DNA of 64,000 nt from an uncultured Bacteroidales bacterium (GCA_902779165.1 CACZAN010000032.1:1-64000), one strand, 5' to 3'; shown: positions 16,955-27,306, counted from the stretch's first letter. Numbers and translations: made by a program. Notes: generated from the sequence alone by a model not told the origin.

Positions 16955-17806
16955 ATGAAAAAGCTATTCCTACTGCCCCTTTGTCTGTTGGCACTGGTGG
17001 CTTGCAACAACGGAAAGAAAGCAGAGGAACGTGCTCAGCACGAGCGCGATTCCCTGATGCAAGTGATTGATGAAAAAGAAACGGAGCTGAATGATATCAT
17101 GGGCTCCATCAATGAAATCCAGGAAGGCTTCCGCCAGATCAACGAAGCCGAAGGACGCATCACCGTGGCCAACGGCAATCCTGAGGCGGCCTCGTCGCGC
17201 GACGTCATCCGCGAGAACATGCAGTTTATTCAGCAGACGATGCAGCAGAATCGCGACAAGATTGCACAGCTGAAGCAGCGCCTGAAGACCACAACGGTGA
17301 ACGTGGAACGGCTGACGAAGACCATCGAGAACCTGCAACAGCAACTGGATGAGCAGAACCGCCGTGTACAGGAACTAGAGGCACAACTGGCAGAACGCGA
17401 TGTGCAGATAGCACAGCAGGGCGAGCAGATCTCCCAGCTGAGCGAAGACGTCAGTGGACTGCGCGCTGACAATGAGCAGCAGCAGCAGACCATCCAGGCA
17501 CAAGATCAGGATTTGCACTCTGCTTGGTTCGTGTTTGGCACCAAGGCTGAGCTGAAAGAACAGAAGATACTGCAAAAGGGTGATGTACTGAAGAATGGCG
17601 ACTTCAATAAGGATTATTTCACGAAAATCGATATCCGTATCGACAAGGAAATCAAGCTCTACAGCAAAAGCGCCGAAATCCTCACCAATCACCCGTCGGG
17701 AACTTATGAACTGGTGCGCGATGCCAAGAAACAGTACACGCTGAAGATTACCGATCCAGAGAAGTTCTGGAGCACCAGCAAGTACCTGGTTATACAAGTG
17801 AAGTGA
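16955..17806 (+). CDS. Coiled-coil lipoprotein
   Basis: A 283-residue protein with a lipoprotein signal (LLALVAC, cysteine at residue 17). Residues of about 25-195 form a nearly unbroken coiled coil rich in Gln and Glu (LQQQLDEQNRRVQELEAQLA). A compact C-terminal domain of about 85 residues follows (SAWFVFGTKAELKEQKILQK), seen after coiled coils in Bacteroidetes envelope proteins. It probably spans or braces the envelope; the exact role is unknown. The spacer before it is made of short GAAATA/TTGAAA words. Confidence 0.75.
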   Translation: MKKLFLLPLCLLALVACNNGKKAEERAQHERDSLMQVIDEKETELNDIMGSINEIQEGFRQINEAEGRITVANGNPEAASSRDVIRENMQFIQQTMQQNRDKIAQLKQRLKTTTVNVERLTKTIENLQQQLDEQNRRVQELEAQLAERDVQIAQQGEQISQLSEDVSGLRADNEQQQQTIQAQDQDLHSAWFVFGTKAELKEQKILQKGDVLKNGDFNKDYFTKIDIRIDKEIKLYSKSAEILTNHPSGTYELVRDAKKQYTLKITDPEKFWSTSKYLVIQVK

Positions 17807-17865
17807 ATTGATTTCACGATTTCACGATCACCTTAGGTGAAGTTGCAGAATCGTCAAATGAACGC

Positions 17866-19131
17866 ATGAGAGAATTTGTAATCACTGAAGCCAAAGCCGA
17901 GACAGCGGTACTTGTGGCGCTCATCACCCCTCAACAGGATGAGCGTCGCACCACGGAGTATCTCGATGAACTGGAGTTCCTGGCCACCACGGCAGGTGCC
18001 GTCACCATCAAGCGCTTCACCCAGCGCGTGAATGGTCCCTCGATGGTTAGCTATGTCGGTAAGGGCAAGCTCGACGAAATCCGCGCTTTCATCGTAGCAG
18101 AGGAAGAGGCGGAGCGTGAGGTGGGTATGGTCATTTTTGACGATGAGCTGACAGCCAAACAACTGCGTAATATCGAGCAGGTGCTGCAGGTCAAGATTCT
18201 CGACCGCACCAGCCTTATACTCGATATCTTTGCGATGCGCGCTCAGACGGCAAACGCCAAGACCCAGGTGGAACTGGCGCAGTACCGCTATATGCTGCCC
18301 CGCTTGCAGCGCCTGTGGACGCACCTCGAACGTCAGGGAGGCGGCTCGGGCAGTGGAGGCGGCAAGGGTTCTGTAGGACTTCGCGGCCCTGGTGAGACGC
18401 AGTTGGAAATGGACCGCCGCATCATCCTCAATCGCATGAGCCTGCTGAAGCAGCGACTGGCTGATATCGACCGCCAGAAGACTACCCAGCGCAGCAACCG
18501 CGGTCGCATGATTCGTGTGGCACTCGTCGGCTACACCAACGTTGGCAAGAGTACCCTGATGAACCTCCTTTCGAAGAGCGAGGTCTTTGCTGAAAACAAA
18601 CTCTTTGCGACCCTTGACACCACCGTCAGAAAGGTCATTATCGACAACCTGCCTTTCCTGCTTTCAGATACCGTAGGTTTCATCCGTAAGTTACCCACTG
18701 ACCTAATCGACAGTTTCAAGAGCACCCTTGACGAAGTGCGCGAGGCCGATCTGCTCGTTCACGTCGTAGATATCTCGCATCCCGACTTCGAGGAACAAAT
18801 CAAGGTGGTGGAGAAGACGCTCGGCGACCTCGGCTGTGCCGACAAACCGTCGCTCATCCTCTTCAACAAGATTGACGCCTACACCTTTGTCCCGAAGGAT
18901 GCCGACGACCTCACTCCTCCTACTCGCGAGAACACCCCTCTGCCAGACCTGATGCGCACCTGGATGGCTCGTCTTGGAAGCGACTGCTTGTTCATCAGTG
19001 CCGCTTGTCGCACGAATATCGAGGAGTTGCGCCGGCTGCTGTATGAGCGTGTTCGCGAACTTCATGTCCAGAAATACCCCTACAACGATTTCCTCTTCCA
19101 GCACTATGAGGCTGAGGCTGAAGAATCTTAA
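17866..19131 (+). CDS. hflX: GTPase HflX
   Basis: A 421-residue ribosome-associated GTPase that rescues or splits stalled ribosomes under stress. The N-terminal HflX domain carries the glycine-rich linker GGGSGSGGGKGSVGLRGPGE near residue 170, followed by a helical coil and the G domain with G1 GYTNVGKST (about 222), G3 DTVGFI, and G4 NKID. The C-terminus has the expected extra strand-helix unit. Start ATG 17866 gives a normal N-terminus (MREFVITEAKAETAVLVALI). Confidence 0.95.
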   Translation: MREFVITEAKAETAVLVALITPQQDERRTTEYLDELEFLATTAGAVTIKRFTQRVNGPSMVSYVGKGKLDEIRAFIVAEEEAEREVGMVIFDDELTAKQLRNIEQVLQVKILDRTSLILDIFAMRAQTANAKTQVELAQYRYMLPRLQRLWTHLERQGGGSGSGGGKGSVGLRGPGETQLEMDRRIILNRMSLLKQRLADIDRQKTTQRSNRGRMIRVALVGYTNVGKSTLMNLLSKSEVFAENKLFATLDTTVRKVIIDNLPFLLSDTVGFIRKLPTDLIDSFKSTLDEVREADLLVHVVDISHPDFEEQIKVVEKTLGDLGCADKPSLILFNKIDAYTFVPKDADDLTPPTRENTPLPDLMRTWMARLGSDCLFISAACRTNIEELRRLLYERVRELHVQKYPYNDFLFQHYEAEAEES

Positions 19132-19171
19132 TCAAAAATGATATTCTAAATTAAAAAAACAAATATTATTT

Positions 19172-20296
19172 ATGAAAAGAAAGAATCCAATGAAATGGGC
19201 GTGTCTGTTCGGTATGCTTGCCGCGCTGACCTCCTGCGGGGTTGAAATGCCCAAAGAACAACATTCGTCGTTCGAGACGATGACAATTAAGAAGTCTGAC
19301 ATTGAGCTTCCTTATAAGTTCAGTGCCCGGATGAAAGGTATGAACGATGTGACAGTTACACCGCAGGTCAGCGGTCAGCTGATGAAGATTTGCGTGACAG
19401 AAGGTCAGCAGGTGAAGCAGGGACAGACCCTCTTCATCATCGACTCCCGTAATGCCCAGTTAGAGTTAGAGGCAGCGGAGGCCAACTTGCAGGCAGCACT
19501 GGCTCAGGAGAACTCTGCAAAGTTGGAGTATGAGTCAAATCGCAACCTGTTTGAGAAGAAAATCGTGAGCAGCTATATGCTGAATAACTCGGAGAACTCC
19601 TACAAGCAGGCACAGGCAGCAGTCGCCCAGGCCCGTGCAGCGGTGAACCGTGCGAAGGTGAACCTCGGTTTCTGCACCATCACGGCTACCGTGTCCGGTG
19701 TTATCGGTGAGATTCCCGTGCGTATTGGTGATCAGGTGTCACCGTTGACGCAGCTGACCATATTGAGCGGCAACACGACGATGTATGCTGAGTTCTCGGT
19801 TACGGAGATGATTGTTGAGACGATGGTGCAGGAGGGTGTGAAAGCACATGAGATAAATGCCTACATCGCCAAACTGCCCGAGGCAACATTTGTCATGAAG
19901 AATGGTACGGAATATCCCCACAAGGGACGTGTCGTCAGCCTCACCGGCGTGGTGAATGCCGAAACAGGTTCACTGACCTGCAAGGTGACGTTCCCCAACC
20001 CCGACGGCCACCTCTACTCCGGTATTCAGGGAACAATCGTGATGCCTTTCTCAGAGAAGGATGTAATCATTGTTCCTCAGGGCGCCGTCGTACGTCTTCA
20101 GGACAAGTCGTTGGTTTATAAAGTGCAGGCCGACAGCACAGCCACCGCTGTTGACGTGACCACAGAAGACACCGGCAACGGCAAGGACTTCATCATCACC
20201 AGTGGCTTGAACGTGGGCGACAAGATTGTGACCACAGGCGCCAATAACGTAACCGAGGGACAGCAGGTGCTGTTTCCCGAAGCAGCGAAAAAGTGA
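19172..20296 (+). CDS. RND efflux periplasmic adaptor subunit
   Basis: A 374-residue membrane-fusion protein (AcrA/MexA family) with a lipoprotein signal ending LTSC at residue 22. It shows the split lipoyl domain (VTPQVSGQLMKICVTEGQQV and ITATVSGVIGEIPVRIGDQV), an alpha-hairpin coiled coil between them (about residues 95-165) and a C-terminal beta-barrel. It links the inner-membrane pump to the outer-membrane channel encoded by the next two genes. The spacer to the pump gene consists of ATTTCGA-type words. Confidence 0.93.
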   Translation: MKRKNPMKWACLFGMLAALTSCGVEMPKEQHSSFETMTIKKSDIELPYKFSARMKGMNDVTVTPQVSGQLMKICVTEGQQVKQGQTLFIIDSRNAQLELEAAEANLQAALAQENSAKLEYESNRNLFEKKIVSSYMLNNSENSYKQAQAAVAQARAAVNRAKVNLGFCTITATVSGVIGEIPVRIGDQVSPLTQLTILSGNTTMYAEFSVTEMIVETMVQEGVKAHEINAYIAKLPEATFVMKNGTEYPHKGRVVSLTGVVNAETGSLTCKVTFPNPDGHLYSGIQGTIVMPFSEKDVIIVPQGAVVRLQDKSLVYKVQADSTATAVDVTTEDTGNGKDFIITSGLNVGDKIVTTGANNVTEGQQVLFPEAAKK

Positions 20297-20333
20297 AAAG
20301 TAATTTCGATATAACGAAATCTTATTTCGAAAT

Positions 20334-23300
20334 ATGAAGAACAATATTTTCATCAATAAATACGTGATGGCTTGTGCCATCTCTATTGTGATAGCGCTGG
20401 TGGGCTACATTTGCATGAGCACACTGCCCGTAGAGCAGTATCCGGACATCGCACCACCTACGGTGAATGTCTCGACCAGCTACACGGGTGCTGACGAGAA
20501 CACAGTGATGAAGTCGGTCATCCAGCCACTCGAGGAGGCAATCAATGGCGTGAATGACATGACCTATATGACCTCAAAAGCATCCTCGAATGGTGATGTG
20601 GAAATCAACGTCTATTTCAAGCAAGGTTCCGACCCCGATATGGCGACGGTAAACGTGCAGAACCGCGTGACCCGTGCCCAGGCACTGCTGCCCGCCGACG
20701 TCAACAAGGTTGGTGTGAAGGTGGAGAAGCGCCAGAACAACATCCTGCGCATCTTCGCTGTGAGGAGTTCCGACGGCAAGTACGACGAAGACTTCGTATC
20801 GAACTATATTGATATCAACATTAGGCCGAAACTGATGCGTGTCACCGGTGTGGGTAACGTCCAGAGCTTGGGTAACACCTACGCCCTGCGCATCTGGATG
20901 AAGCCTGATGTGATGGCACAGTATGGACTGACACCTAACGACATCTTCGCTGCCATCGGTGGACAGAGCTTCGTGGCTGGTGTGGGTAGCCTGGGTGAAC
21001 AGTCGGAGAACTCCTACCAGTACTCCATGCAGTATAAGGGAACGCTGAAGACCATCGAGGAGTTCAACAACATCGTGCTGCGCACCAGTGGTGGTGGCAT
21101 ACTGCACCTGAACGACGTTGCTGAGGTAAAGATTGGTGCCATGAGCTACAACTTCACATCGAACATCCAGGACAAGCCGGGTGCCCTCTGCATGGTGTTT
21201 GCGGCTCCTGGTGCCAACGCCACTGAGGTGAACGCCAGCATCAACAAAACGTTTGAGGAGATGAAGGCAACGATGCCGGCAGGACTGGAGTTCGTAACCC
21301 TGATGACCAGTGACGACTTCCTCTTCGCTGCTATCCACAATGTGGTGGAAACGCTTGTCATCGCCATCATTCTGGTGGTGCTGGTGGTGTTCTTCTTCTT
21401 ACAGAACTTTAAAGCTACCATCATCCCCTCAATCTCCATTATCGTGTCTCTGTTAGGCACCTTCGCTATTGTCAAGATGGCAGGATTCTCGCTCAACATC
21501 CTGACGTTGTTTGCACTGGTGCTTGCTATCGGTACGGTGGTGGACGACGCCATTGTGGTGGTGGAGGCTGTCATGGCGAAGATGGAGAGTGGTATCAGCG
21601 ATGCACGCGAAGCCACCCGTCAGGCCATGAACGAAGTGTCGGTAGCCGTCGTCTCGTGTACCTTAGTATTTATGGCGGTGTTTATCCCCGTGACGTTTAT
21701 GCCAGGTACCTCAGGAACGTTCTTCACTCAGTTTGGTATCACCATTGCCTCATCCGTCGGTCTGTCGTGCGTGTCGGCCCTTACGCTGTGTCCAGCCCTC
21801 TGCGCCATCATGATGCGGGTGACCGAAGGGAAGAAGGAACGCAAGAGCTTGACCTATTATACCAAGAAAGCGTATGAAGTCAGCTATAACGCCATCTATA
21901 ATAAATACAGCAAGGCTGTCCAGAAGTTCATCAAGCGCCCCGTCCTGGCTTGGATATTGTTGGCTGTGGCCGGCGTGCTGCTGGTGTTCTTCATGAGGAA
22001 CCTGCCTTCTGGTCTCGTTCCGCAGGAGGACCAGGGTGTGTTCTTGGTTGAGATACAAGCTCCGGAAGGCACCACACTGAAGCAGACCCGTGAGATGGCG
22101 AAAGCCGTTGAGGCCAAGGTGAAGAATATTCCCGAACTGGAGAGTTTCGCTTTAGTCTGTGGTTATGGTATGATATCGGGTGCCGGTTCCAACTACGGCA
22201 CGATGGTGGTACGACTGAAGAACTGGGATGACCGTTCCGGTATGAACCATTTCATAACCCTCGTCAGGTATCGTTTCTACTTTGACTGCCAAGACATCAA
22301 GAACTTGCGGGTGATTCCGTTTGAGATGCCGCAGATTCCAGGCTATGGTACCAGTAACGACATCATGCTCATGGTAGAAGATCCCACAGATGGTAACCTG
22401 TCGGAGTTTGCAAAGCAGACCGAGCACTTCCTGGCCAAACTGTCTGAACGCCCGGAGATAGCAACTGCCATGTCCACATACTCTGAGCGCTTCCCGAAAT
22501 ATCAGGTGGAGGTCGATGCTGCCCAGTGCGACCGTGCCGGCGTGACGCCAGAAGCCGTACTCAACACGCTGGGTTCCTTCTGCGGCGGTGCGTATATCGG
22601 CAACTTCAACCAGTTTGGTAAGGTCTATCGCATCATGGCTGCTGCGTCGCCTGAGTACCGTCTCGACCCGCAGTCGCTGCAGAATATCTTCATGCAGGTG
22701 AAGGGTGGCCAGATGGCTCCTATTGCAGAGTTTGTCAGCCTGAAACAGATTGTCGGTCCGTCTAATATCGAGCATTTCAACCTGTTCCAGAGCATCACCT
22801 GCATCGTGTCTCCCGGCAGTGGATACACAGAGGGCGACGCTCATAAAGCCATTGCCGAGGTGTTCGAGAAGGAGATGCCAAAAACCGCCACGTTCGAGTA
22901 CAGCGGTATGTCGCGTGAGGTAGAGGAGACTGCTGGTTCTAATGCCACAGCGCTCATCTACGTCATCTGCGCCATCCTGATTTACCTCATCCTGGCTTCG
23001 CTCTATAACTCATGGTTTACGCCGTGGGCTGTGCTGTTCAGTGTGCCGTTCGGACTGATGGGTGCCTTTGTGTTCGCTTACTTTGGCTATACGCAGGGTC
23101 TTCCGGGTATGGACAACAACATCTACTTGCAGACGGGTGTCATCATGTTGATAGGACTGCTGGCAAAGACTGCCATCCTGATTACCGAGTTCGCCTCCGA
23201 ACGCCGTGCTCAGGGACTGAGTATCAGAGATGCCGCCTTTGAGGCGTGCAAGGAGCGCCTGCGCCCCATCCTGATGACTGTCCTCACAATGATTATAGGA

Positions 23301-23486
23301 ATGATTCCTCTCGTCATTGAGGGCGGAGCCGGAGCCAACGGTAACCGTGCCCTTGCATTGGGTGTCATAGGTGGTATGAGTATTGGCACCATCGCCCTAC
23401 TCTTCGTCGTTCCCGCCTTCTTCATCGTCTTCCAGAAACTGCACGAGCGCTTTCAGGGAGGCACCGTAGAAGTGAAAAGTGAATAA
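20334..23486 (+). CDS. RND efflux pump permease (AcrB/HAE1 family)
   Basis: A 1050-residue inner-membrane pump of the hydrophobe/amphiphile efflux-1 type, normal length. It starts with the family-typical N-terminal helix (FINKYVMACAISIVIALVGY) and PVEQYPDIAPPTV, carries the proton-relay aspartates in TM4 (GTVVDDAIVVVEAV), and the late TM set (ILITEFASERRAQG, MIIGMIPLVI). It exports toxic hydrophobic compounds or antibiotics driven by protons; substrates cannot be read from sequence. Confidence 0.95.
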   Translation: MKNNIFINKYVMACAISIVIALVGYICMSTLPVEQYPDIAPPTVNVSTSYTGADENTVMKSVIQPLEEAINGVNDMTYMTSKASSNGDVEINVYFKQGSDPDMATVNVQNRVTRAQALLPADVNKVGVKVEKRQNNILRIFAVRSSDGKYDEDFVSNYIDINIRPKLMRVTGVGNVQSLGNTYALRIWMKPDVMAQYGLTPNDIFAAIGGQSFVAGVGSLGEQSENSYQYSMQYKGTLKTIEEFNNIVLRTSGGGILHLNDVAEVKIGAMSYNFTSNIQDKPGALCMVFAAPGANATEVNASINKTFEEMKATMPAGLEFVTLMTSDDFLFAAIHNVVETLVIAIILVVLVVFFFLQNFKATIIPSISIIVSLLGTFAIVKMAGFSLNILTLFALVLAIGTVVDDAIVVVEAVMAKMESGISDAREATRQAMNEVSVAVVSCTLVFMAVFIPVTFMPGTSGTFFTQFGITIASSVGLSCVSALTLCPALCAIMMRVTEGKKERKSLTYYTKKAYEVSYNAIYNKYSKAVQKFIKRPVLAWILLAVAGVLLVFFMRNLPSGLVPQEDQGVFLVEIQAPEGTTLKQTREMAKAVEAKVKNIPELESFALVCGYGMISGAGSNYGTMVVRLKNWDDRSGMNHFITLVRYRFYFDCQDIKNLRVIPFEMPQIPGYGTSNDIMLMVEDPTDGNLSEFAKQTEHFLAKLSERPEIATAMSTYSERFPKYQVEVDAAQCDRAGVTPEAVLNTLGSFCGGAYIGNFNQFGKVYRIMAAASPEYRLDPQSLQNIFMQVKGGQMAPIAEFVSLKQIVGPSNIEHFNLFQSITCIVSPGSGYTEGDAHKAIAEVFEKEMPKTATFEYSGMSREVEETAGSNATALIYVICAILIYLILASLYNSWFTPWAVLFSVPFGLMGAFVFAYFGYTQGLPGMDNNIYLQTGVIMLIGLLAKTAILITEFASERRAQGLSIRDAAFEACKERLRPILMTVLTMIIGMIPLVIEGGAGANGNRALALGVIGGMSIGTIALLFVVPAFFIVFQKLHERFQGGTVEVKSE

Positions 23487-23535
23487 TAGCAATAACGATA
23501 TACCGTTACAACGTATTACGAAATAACGCAAGACA

Positions 23536-24906
23536 ATGAAAATTAAGTATATCATCCTTGCTGCAGCCGTGAGCTTCTCGCTCACGAGCTGTAGCCTTTA
23601 CAAGAAATACGAGTCCAAGGCTTCTGTGCCTGATGATGTCTTCGGCACAGTGGCTCCCGAGGTCGGCTCGTCCAATAACCTCGCAGAGCTTTCGTGGCGC
23701 GAATTCTTCACAGACCCGGTTCTTCAGGAACTCATCGACTCCGTGTTGGTGCGCAATACCGACCTGAAGTCGGCTCGTATTGCAATAGAGCAGAGCGAGG
23801 CTTCGCTGCGTGCGGCGCGTTTGGCCTATCTGCCATCACTCGCTTTTACGCCCTCCGGCACCCTCTCCAGCTTCGATTTCGGAACGCTCAACAAGACTTA
23901 TAACCTGCCGTTGCAGTTGAGCCTCGACGTGGATATCGTCGGTGCTATCACCAACAAGAAACGTAAGGCTGAGGTACTGCTCATGCAGGCCCGTATCGGT
24001 GAGGAGTCCTTGCGCGCGAACCTTATTTCTACTGTAGCTCAGCAGTACAACCTGTTGATGGTACTCGACCGCCAGCTGGAAGTGCTCCTCGCCACCGATA
24101 GCCTGTGGTACTCTTCGCTCGAAACACAGAAGGCACTATGGGAGAATGGAAAAGCGTATTCCACCGCCGTCAACCAGATGGAGTCGTCCTACATGAACGT
24201 GAAGACCCAAATTGTCGATGTCCGACGGAATATCGTCAGCGTGGAGAACGCTATCTGCAGATTGCTGGCTCAGTCGCCACAGCACATCCGTCGCGGTAAG
24301 TGGGGCCGCTATGCTTTGCCCGAGAGACTGGGAACAGGCGTGCCCGCACAGCTGCTGCAGAATCGTCCGGATGTTCGCATCGCCGATTTCCAGATGGCAG
24401 AGGCGTTCTACAACACCCAGGCTGCCCGCCAAGCTTTCTTCCCGAACCTGACGCTCTCCGGCTTAATCGGCTGGACTAACGACGGTGGCGGTGTTATCGT
24501 CAACCCCGGCAAGATCCTCCTTTCTGCCGTTGGCTCACTGACGCAGCCCATCTTCGCCCGCGGTAAGCTGAAGGCGAACCTGAAGATTAGCAAGTTGTCG
24601 GAACAGGATATCCAGAACCGCTACGTGCAGACGGTCATCAATGCCGGTAACCAGGTGAACGAAGCCATTGCCGACCTTCAGGCAGCCCGCGAGAAATATG
24701 GCTACTATAGCCATCAGGTTGCCGTTTTGCAGGACGCCTACACGGGAACCCACGAACTCATGGACAACGGCAAGGCCAGCTACATCGAGGTCAACACCGC
24801 CCAGGAAACCCTGCTCAGCGCACAGCTCAACGAAGCCATGAACATGTATAGTGGCGCCCAGGCTGTCATCGCACTCTATATCGCCCTCGGCGGCGGATCG
24901 AAGTAG
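23536..24906 (+). CDS. RND efflux outer-membrane channel (NodT/OprM family)
   Basis: A 456-residue outer-membrane factor with a lipoprotein signal (FSLTSC, cysteine at residue 19). It carries the two repeated helical-hairpin and barrel-strand units of TolC-like proteins (RNTDLKSARIAIEQSEASLR and RPDVRIADFQMAEAFYNTQ) and ends with NEAMNMYSGAQAVIALYIAL. It completes the tripartite pump. The sulfatase ATG at 24908 follows after one base. Confidence 0.93.
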   Translation: MKIKYIILAAAVSFSLTSCSLYKKYESKASVPDDVFGTVAPEVGSSNNLAELSWREFFTDPVLQELIDSVLVRNTDLKSARIAIEQSEASLRAARLAYLPSLAFTPSGTLSSFDFGTLNKTYNLPLQLSLDVDIVGAITNKKRKAEVLLMQARIGEESLRANLISTVAQQYNLLMVLDRQLEVLLATDSLWYSSLETQKALWENGKAYSTAVNQMESSYMNVKTQIVDVRRNIVSVENAICRLLAQSPQHIRRGKWGRYALPERLGTGVPAQLLQNRPDVRIADFQMAEAFYNTQAARQAFFPNLTLSGLIGWTNDGGGVIVNPGKILLSAVGSLTQPIFARGKLKANLKISKLSEQDIQNRYVQTVINAGNQVNEAIADLQAAREKYGYYSHQVAVLQDAYTGTHELMDNGKASYIEVNTAQETLLSAQLNEAMNMYSGAQAVIALYIALGGGSK

Positions 24907-24907
24907 C

Positions 24908-26446
24908 ATGATGCACCGACGATTGCTGCGCGGCGTTCCTGCTGGTCTGCTGTCTTTCGTTGCCCTGCCCACCCTGGCACAACAGCGGCCTAATATCCTG
25001 TACATCATGTGCGATGATATGGGATACGGCGACCTGTCGTGCTATGGTCAGCAGCATTTCCAGACACCGAACATCGACCGGCTGGCAAGCCAGGGAATGC
25101 GTATGACGTCGGCTTATGCCGGCAGTCCTGTCTCAGCTCCCTCGCGAGCCTGTTTCATGACAGGACAACACTCCGGCCACACCCACGTCCGCGGCAATAG
25201 AGAGTACTGGCACAATAGCGGCACCGTGCAGTATGGCGCAAGCCAGGACTTCGCCGTCGTGGGGCAGGAGCCCTACGACACGGCGCAGGCCATCATTCCC
25301 GAGATATTCAAGGCTGCCGGCTATCGCACCGGCATGTTCGGGAAATGGGCGGGAGGCTTTGAAGGAAGCCCCTCCACACCCGACAAACGGGGCATTGATG
25401 AGTTCTATGGCTACATCTGTCAGTTCCAGGCACACCTCTACTTCCCCAATTTCCTCAATCGCTACAGCCGCGCGCTGGGCGACACTTGCGTAGTGCGTGA
25501 GGTACTGGAGCAGAACATCCAGCACGCCATGTACGGTGAGGATTACAACCTGCGTCGTCAGTACAGCGCCGACCTCATCCATCACCGCGCAATCGAGTGG
25601 CTGCGGCAGCAGGATGCCGCCCACCCATTCCTTGGTATTTTCACCTACACCCTTCCCCACGCAGAATTGCGGCAGCCCGATGACTCGCTGCTGCAATCCT
25701 TCCGTGGGCGGTTGCTGCCTGAGCGCGAATATCGCGGCGACAGCCCCTCACGCTACAACCCCACGCCAGAGGCCCACGCCCAGTTCGCAGCGATGATCAC
25801 CCGTCTCGATGTGCAGGTGGGCGAAATCATGCAGCTTCTTGAGGAACGTGGTCTGGCAGAAAATACCGTTCTCATCTTCACCAGTGACAACGGACCGCAC
25901 GAAGAGGGCGGAGCAGACCCCGACTACTTCAACCACGACGGCAAGTTCCGCGGCCTCAAGCGCAGCACACACGAGGGCGGCATCCGTGTCCCGTTCATCG
26001 TCCGCTGGCCAGGAAATATCGCTGCCAGCAGCGTGAGCGACCAGCCCTTCGCCTTCTATGACCTCCTCCCCACCTTCTGTGATATCGCGCAATTGTCCAA
26101 TGGTGAAATGGCGCAATTGCCCAATGGTAAAATCGTCCCATTGTCGAATACCGACGGAGTCAGCATTCTGCCTACCCTCCTCGGTAATCCTCAGGCACAG
26201 AGGCAGCACGACCACCTCTATTGGGAGTTCCACGAGACCGACATGATAGGTATTCGGCGTGGCAACTGGAAACTCGTCGTCAAGCGCGGACAGCCCGCAC
26301 TCTATGACCTCGCTGCCGACCCGCACGAAGACCACGATCTCTCGGCCAATCATCCGGAGGTCGTGAAACTACTCATCCAGAAGATCTACGAGGACCACAG
26401 CCCCAGCCCCCTCTTTCCCATCACCCTGCCGGTGCTGCCAGACTGA
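24908..26446 (+). CDS. Arylsulfatase family protein, Ser-type
   Basis: A 512-residue exported sulfatase (signal to about residue 25, MMHRRLLRGVPAGLLSF). Metal ligands are visible in MCDDMGYGD near residue 34; the sulfatase signature is S76-A-P-S-R80, so the residue to be turned into formylglycine is serine. Further motifs are GKWAGG, TSDNGPHEEGG and the metal-site NHDGKFRGLKRSTHEGGIRV. Ser-type enzymes need an anaerobic maturase, and one lies at 30710-31921. Substrate is unknown; neighbours suggest host or plant glycans. Residues of about 395-412 hold a tandem phrase AQLSNGEMAQLPNGK that looks inserted. Start ATG 24908 gives a proper signal peptide. Confidence 0.93.
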   Translation: MMHRRLLRGVPAGLLSFVALPTLAQQRPNILYIMCDDMGYGDLSCYGQQHFQTPNIDRLASQGMRMTSAYAGSPVSAPSRACFMTGQHSGHTHVRGNREYWHNSGTVQYGASQDFAVVGQEPYDTAQAIIPEIFKAAGYRTGMFGKWAGGFEGSPSTPDKRGIDEFYGYICQFQAHLYFPNFLNRYSRALGDTCVVREVLEQNIQHAMYGEDYNLRRQYSADLIHHRAIEWLRQQDAAHPFLGIFTYTLPHAELRQPDDSLLQSFRGRLLPEREYRGDSPSRYNPTPEAHAQFAAMITRLDVQVGEIMQLLEERGLAENTVLIFTSDNGPHEEGGADPDYFNHDGKFRGLKRSTHEGGIRVPFIVRWPGNIAASSVSDQPFAFYDLLPTFCDIAQLSNGEMAQLPNGKIVPLSNTDGVSILPTLLGNPQAQRQHDHLYWEFHETDMIGIRRGNWKLVVKRGQPALYDLAADPHEDHDLSANHPEVVKLLIQKIYEDHSPSPLFPITLPVLPD

Positions 26447-26520
26447 TGAGGTCTTGAAAAGTTGAAACGTTGAAACGTTGAGTCACGCACGCCCCACCAA
26501 TCCAATAAAACCCAAAAAGC

Positions 26521-27297
26521 ATGAATAAGATTTTTCGTTTTTCATTTTTTGCACTCCTGTGCGCCCTGTTCACCAGTTGTAAGAACGAGTGCAATGACAC
26601 TACGATCGTCAGCCCCACCGACGATACCAGTCAGTTCGTGACCCTCACCGATGTCGTTCCCGATGTTATCATGGAGATTCGCTACTTTGGCACCTATAAC
26701 TTCGTGGGCACCCGCATCGACGGCTATGAGGAACCCACGGCCCTGCTCACCCGTCAGGCTGCCGACAGCCTGCGCGCTGTCAGCGACGACGTGATGGCAC
26801 AGGGCTTCCGCCTGAAGATCTATGATGCCTACCGTCCGCAGAAGGGTGTGGACCACTTCGTGCGCTGGGCAGCAGACATTCCGGATACGTTGATGAAGAC
26901 CTACTTCTATCCCGACCTCGACAAGAGCGTGCTCTTCGAGCAGGAGTACATCTATGAACGCAGCGGCCACACCCGCGGCTCCACCGTTGACCTGACACTC
27001 TTCGACATGACAACAGAGAAGGAGCTCGACATGGGTGGCACCTTCGACTGGTTTGGTCCCGAGAGTCATCCGGACTTCTGCGGCAATCCCGAGACGGGCG
27101 AATATACGGGTGATAACTCGAAGTCCCCTGCTGGTCGCAGCATCACTGCCGAGCAATTTGCCAACCGCATGATTCTGCGCCAGGCCATGCTGCGCCACGG
27201 CTTTAAGGCCTTAGACAGCGAATGGTGGCACTTCACCCTGAAGGACGAGCCCTTCCCCGACACCTATTTCACCTTCCCCGTCAAGCAGCTCAAATAA
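26521..27297 (+). CDS. D-alanyl-D-alanine dipeptidase (VanX/DdpX-like, M15D)
   Basis: A 258-residue lipoprotein-type peptidase (FTSC, cysteine at residue 20). The zinc peptidase motifs are SGHTRGSTVDLTL (ligands His and Asp) and SEWWHF (catalytic Glu, third ligand His), both spaced as in the VanX group; the arginine of YDAYRPQ is also conserved. It hydrolyses D-Ala-D-Ala. In a strain without other van genes this most likely serves peptidoglycan recycling rather than glycopeptide resistance. Confidence 0.9.
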   Translation: MNKIFRFSFFALLCALFTSCKNECNDTTIVSPTDDTSQFVTLTDVVPDVIMEIRYFGTYNFVGTRIDGYEEPTALLTRQAADSLRAVSDDVMAQGFRLKIYDAYRPQKGVDHFVRWAADIPDTLMKTYFYPDLDKSVLFEQEYIYERSGHTRGSTVDLTLFDMTTEKELDMGGTFDWFGPESHPDFCGNPETGEYTGDNSKSPAGRSITAEQFANRMILRQAMLRHGFKALDSEWWHFTLKDEPFPDTYFTFPVKQLK

Positions 27298-27306
27298 TCC
27301 CCTCGT

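Noticed and set aside
26521..27297. Vancomycin resistance locus
   Set aside because: Only a VanX-like dipeptidase is present; no VanH, ligase or sensor-regulator genes are nearby, so a recycling role is more likely.
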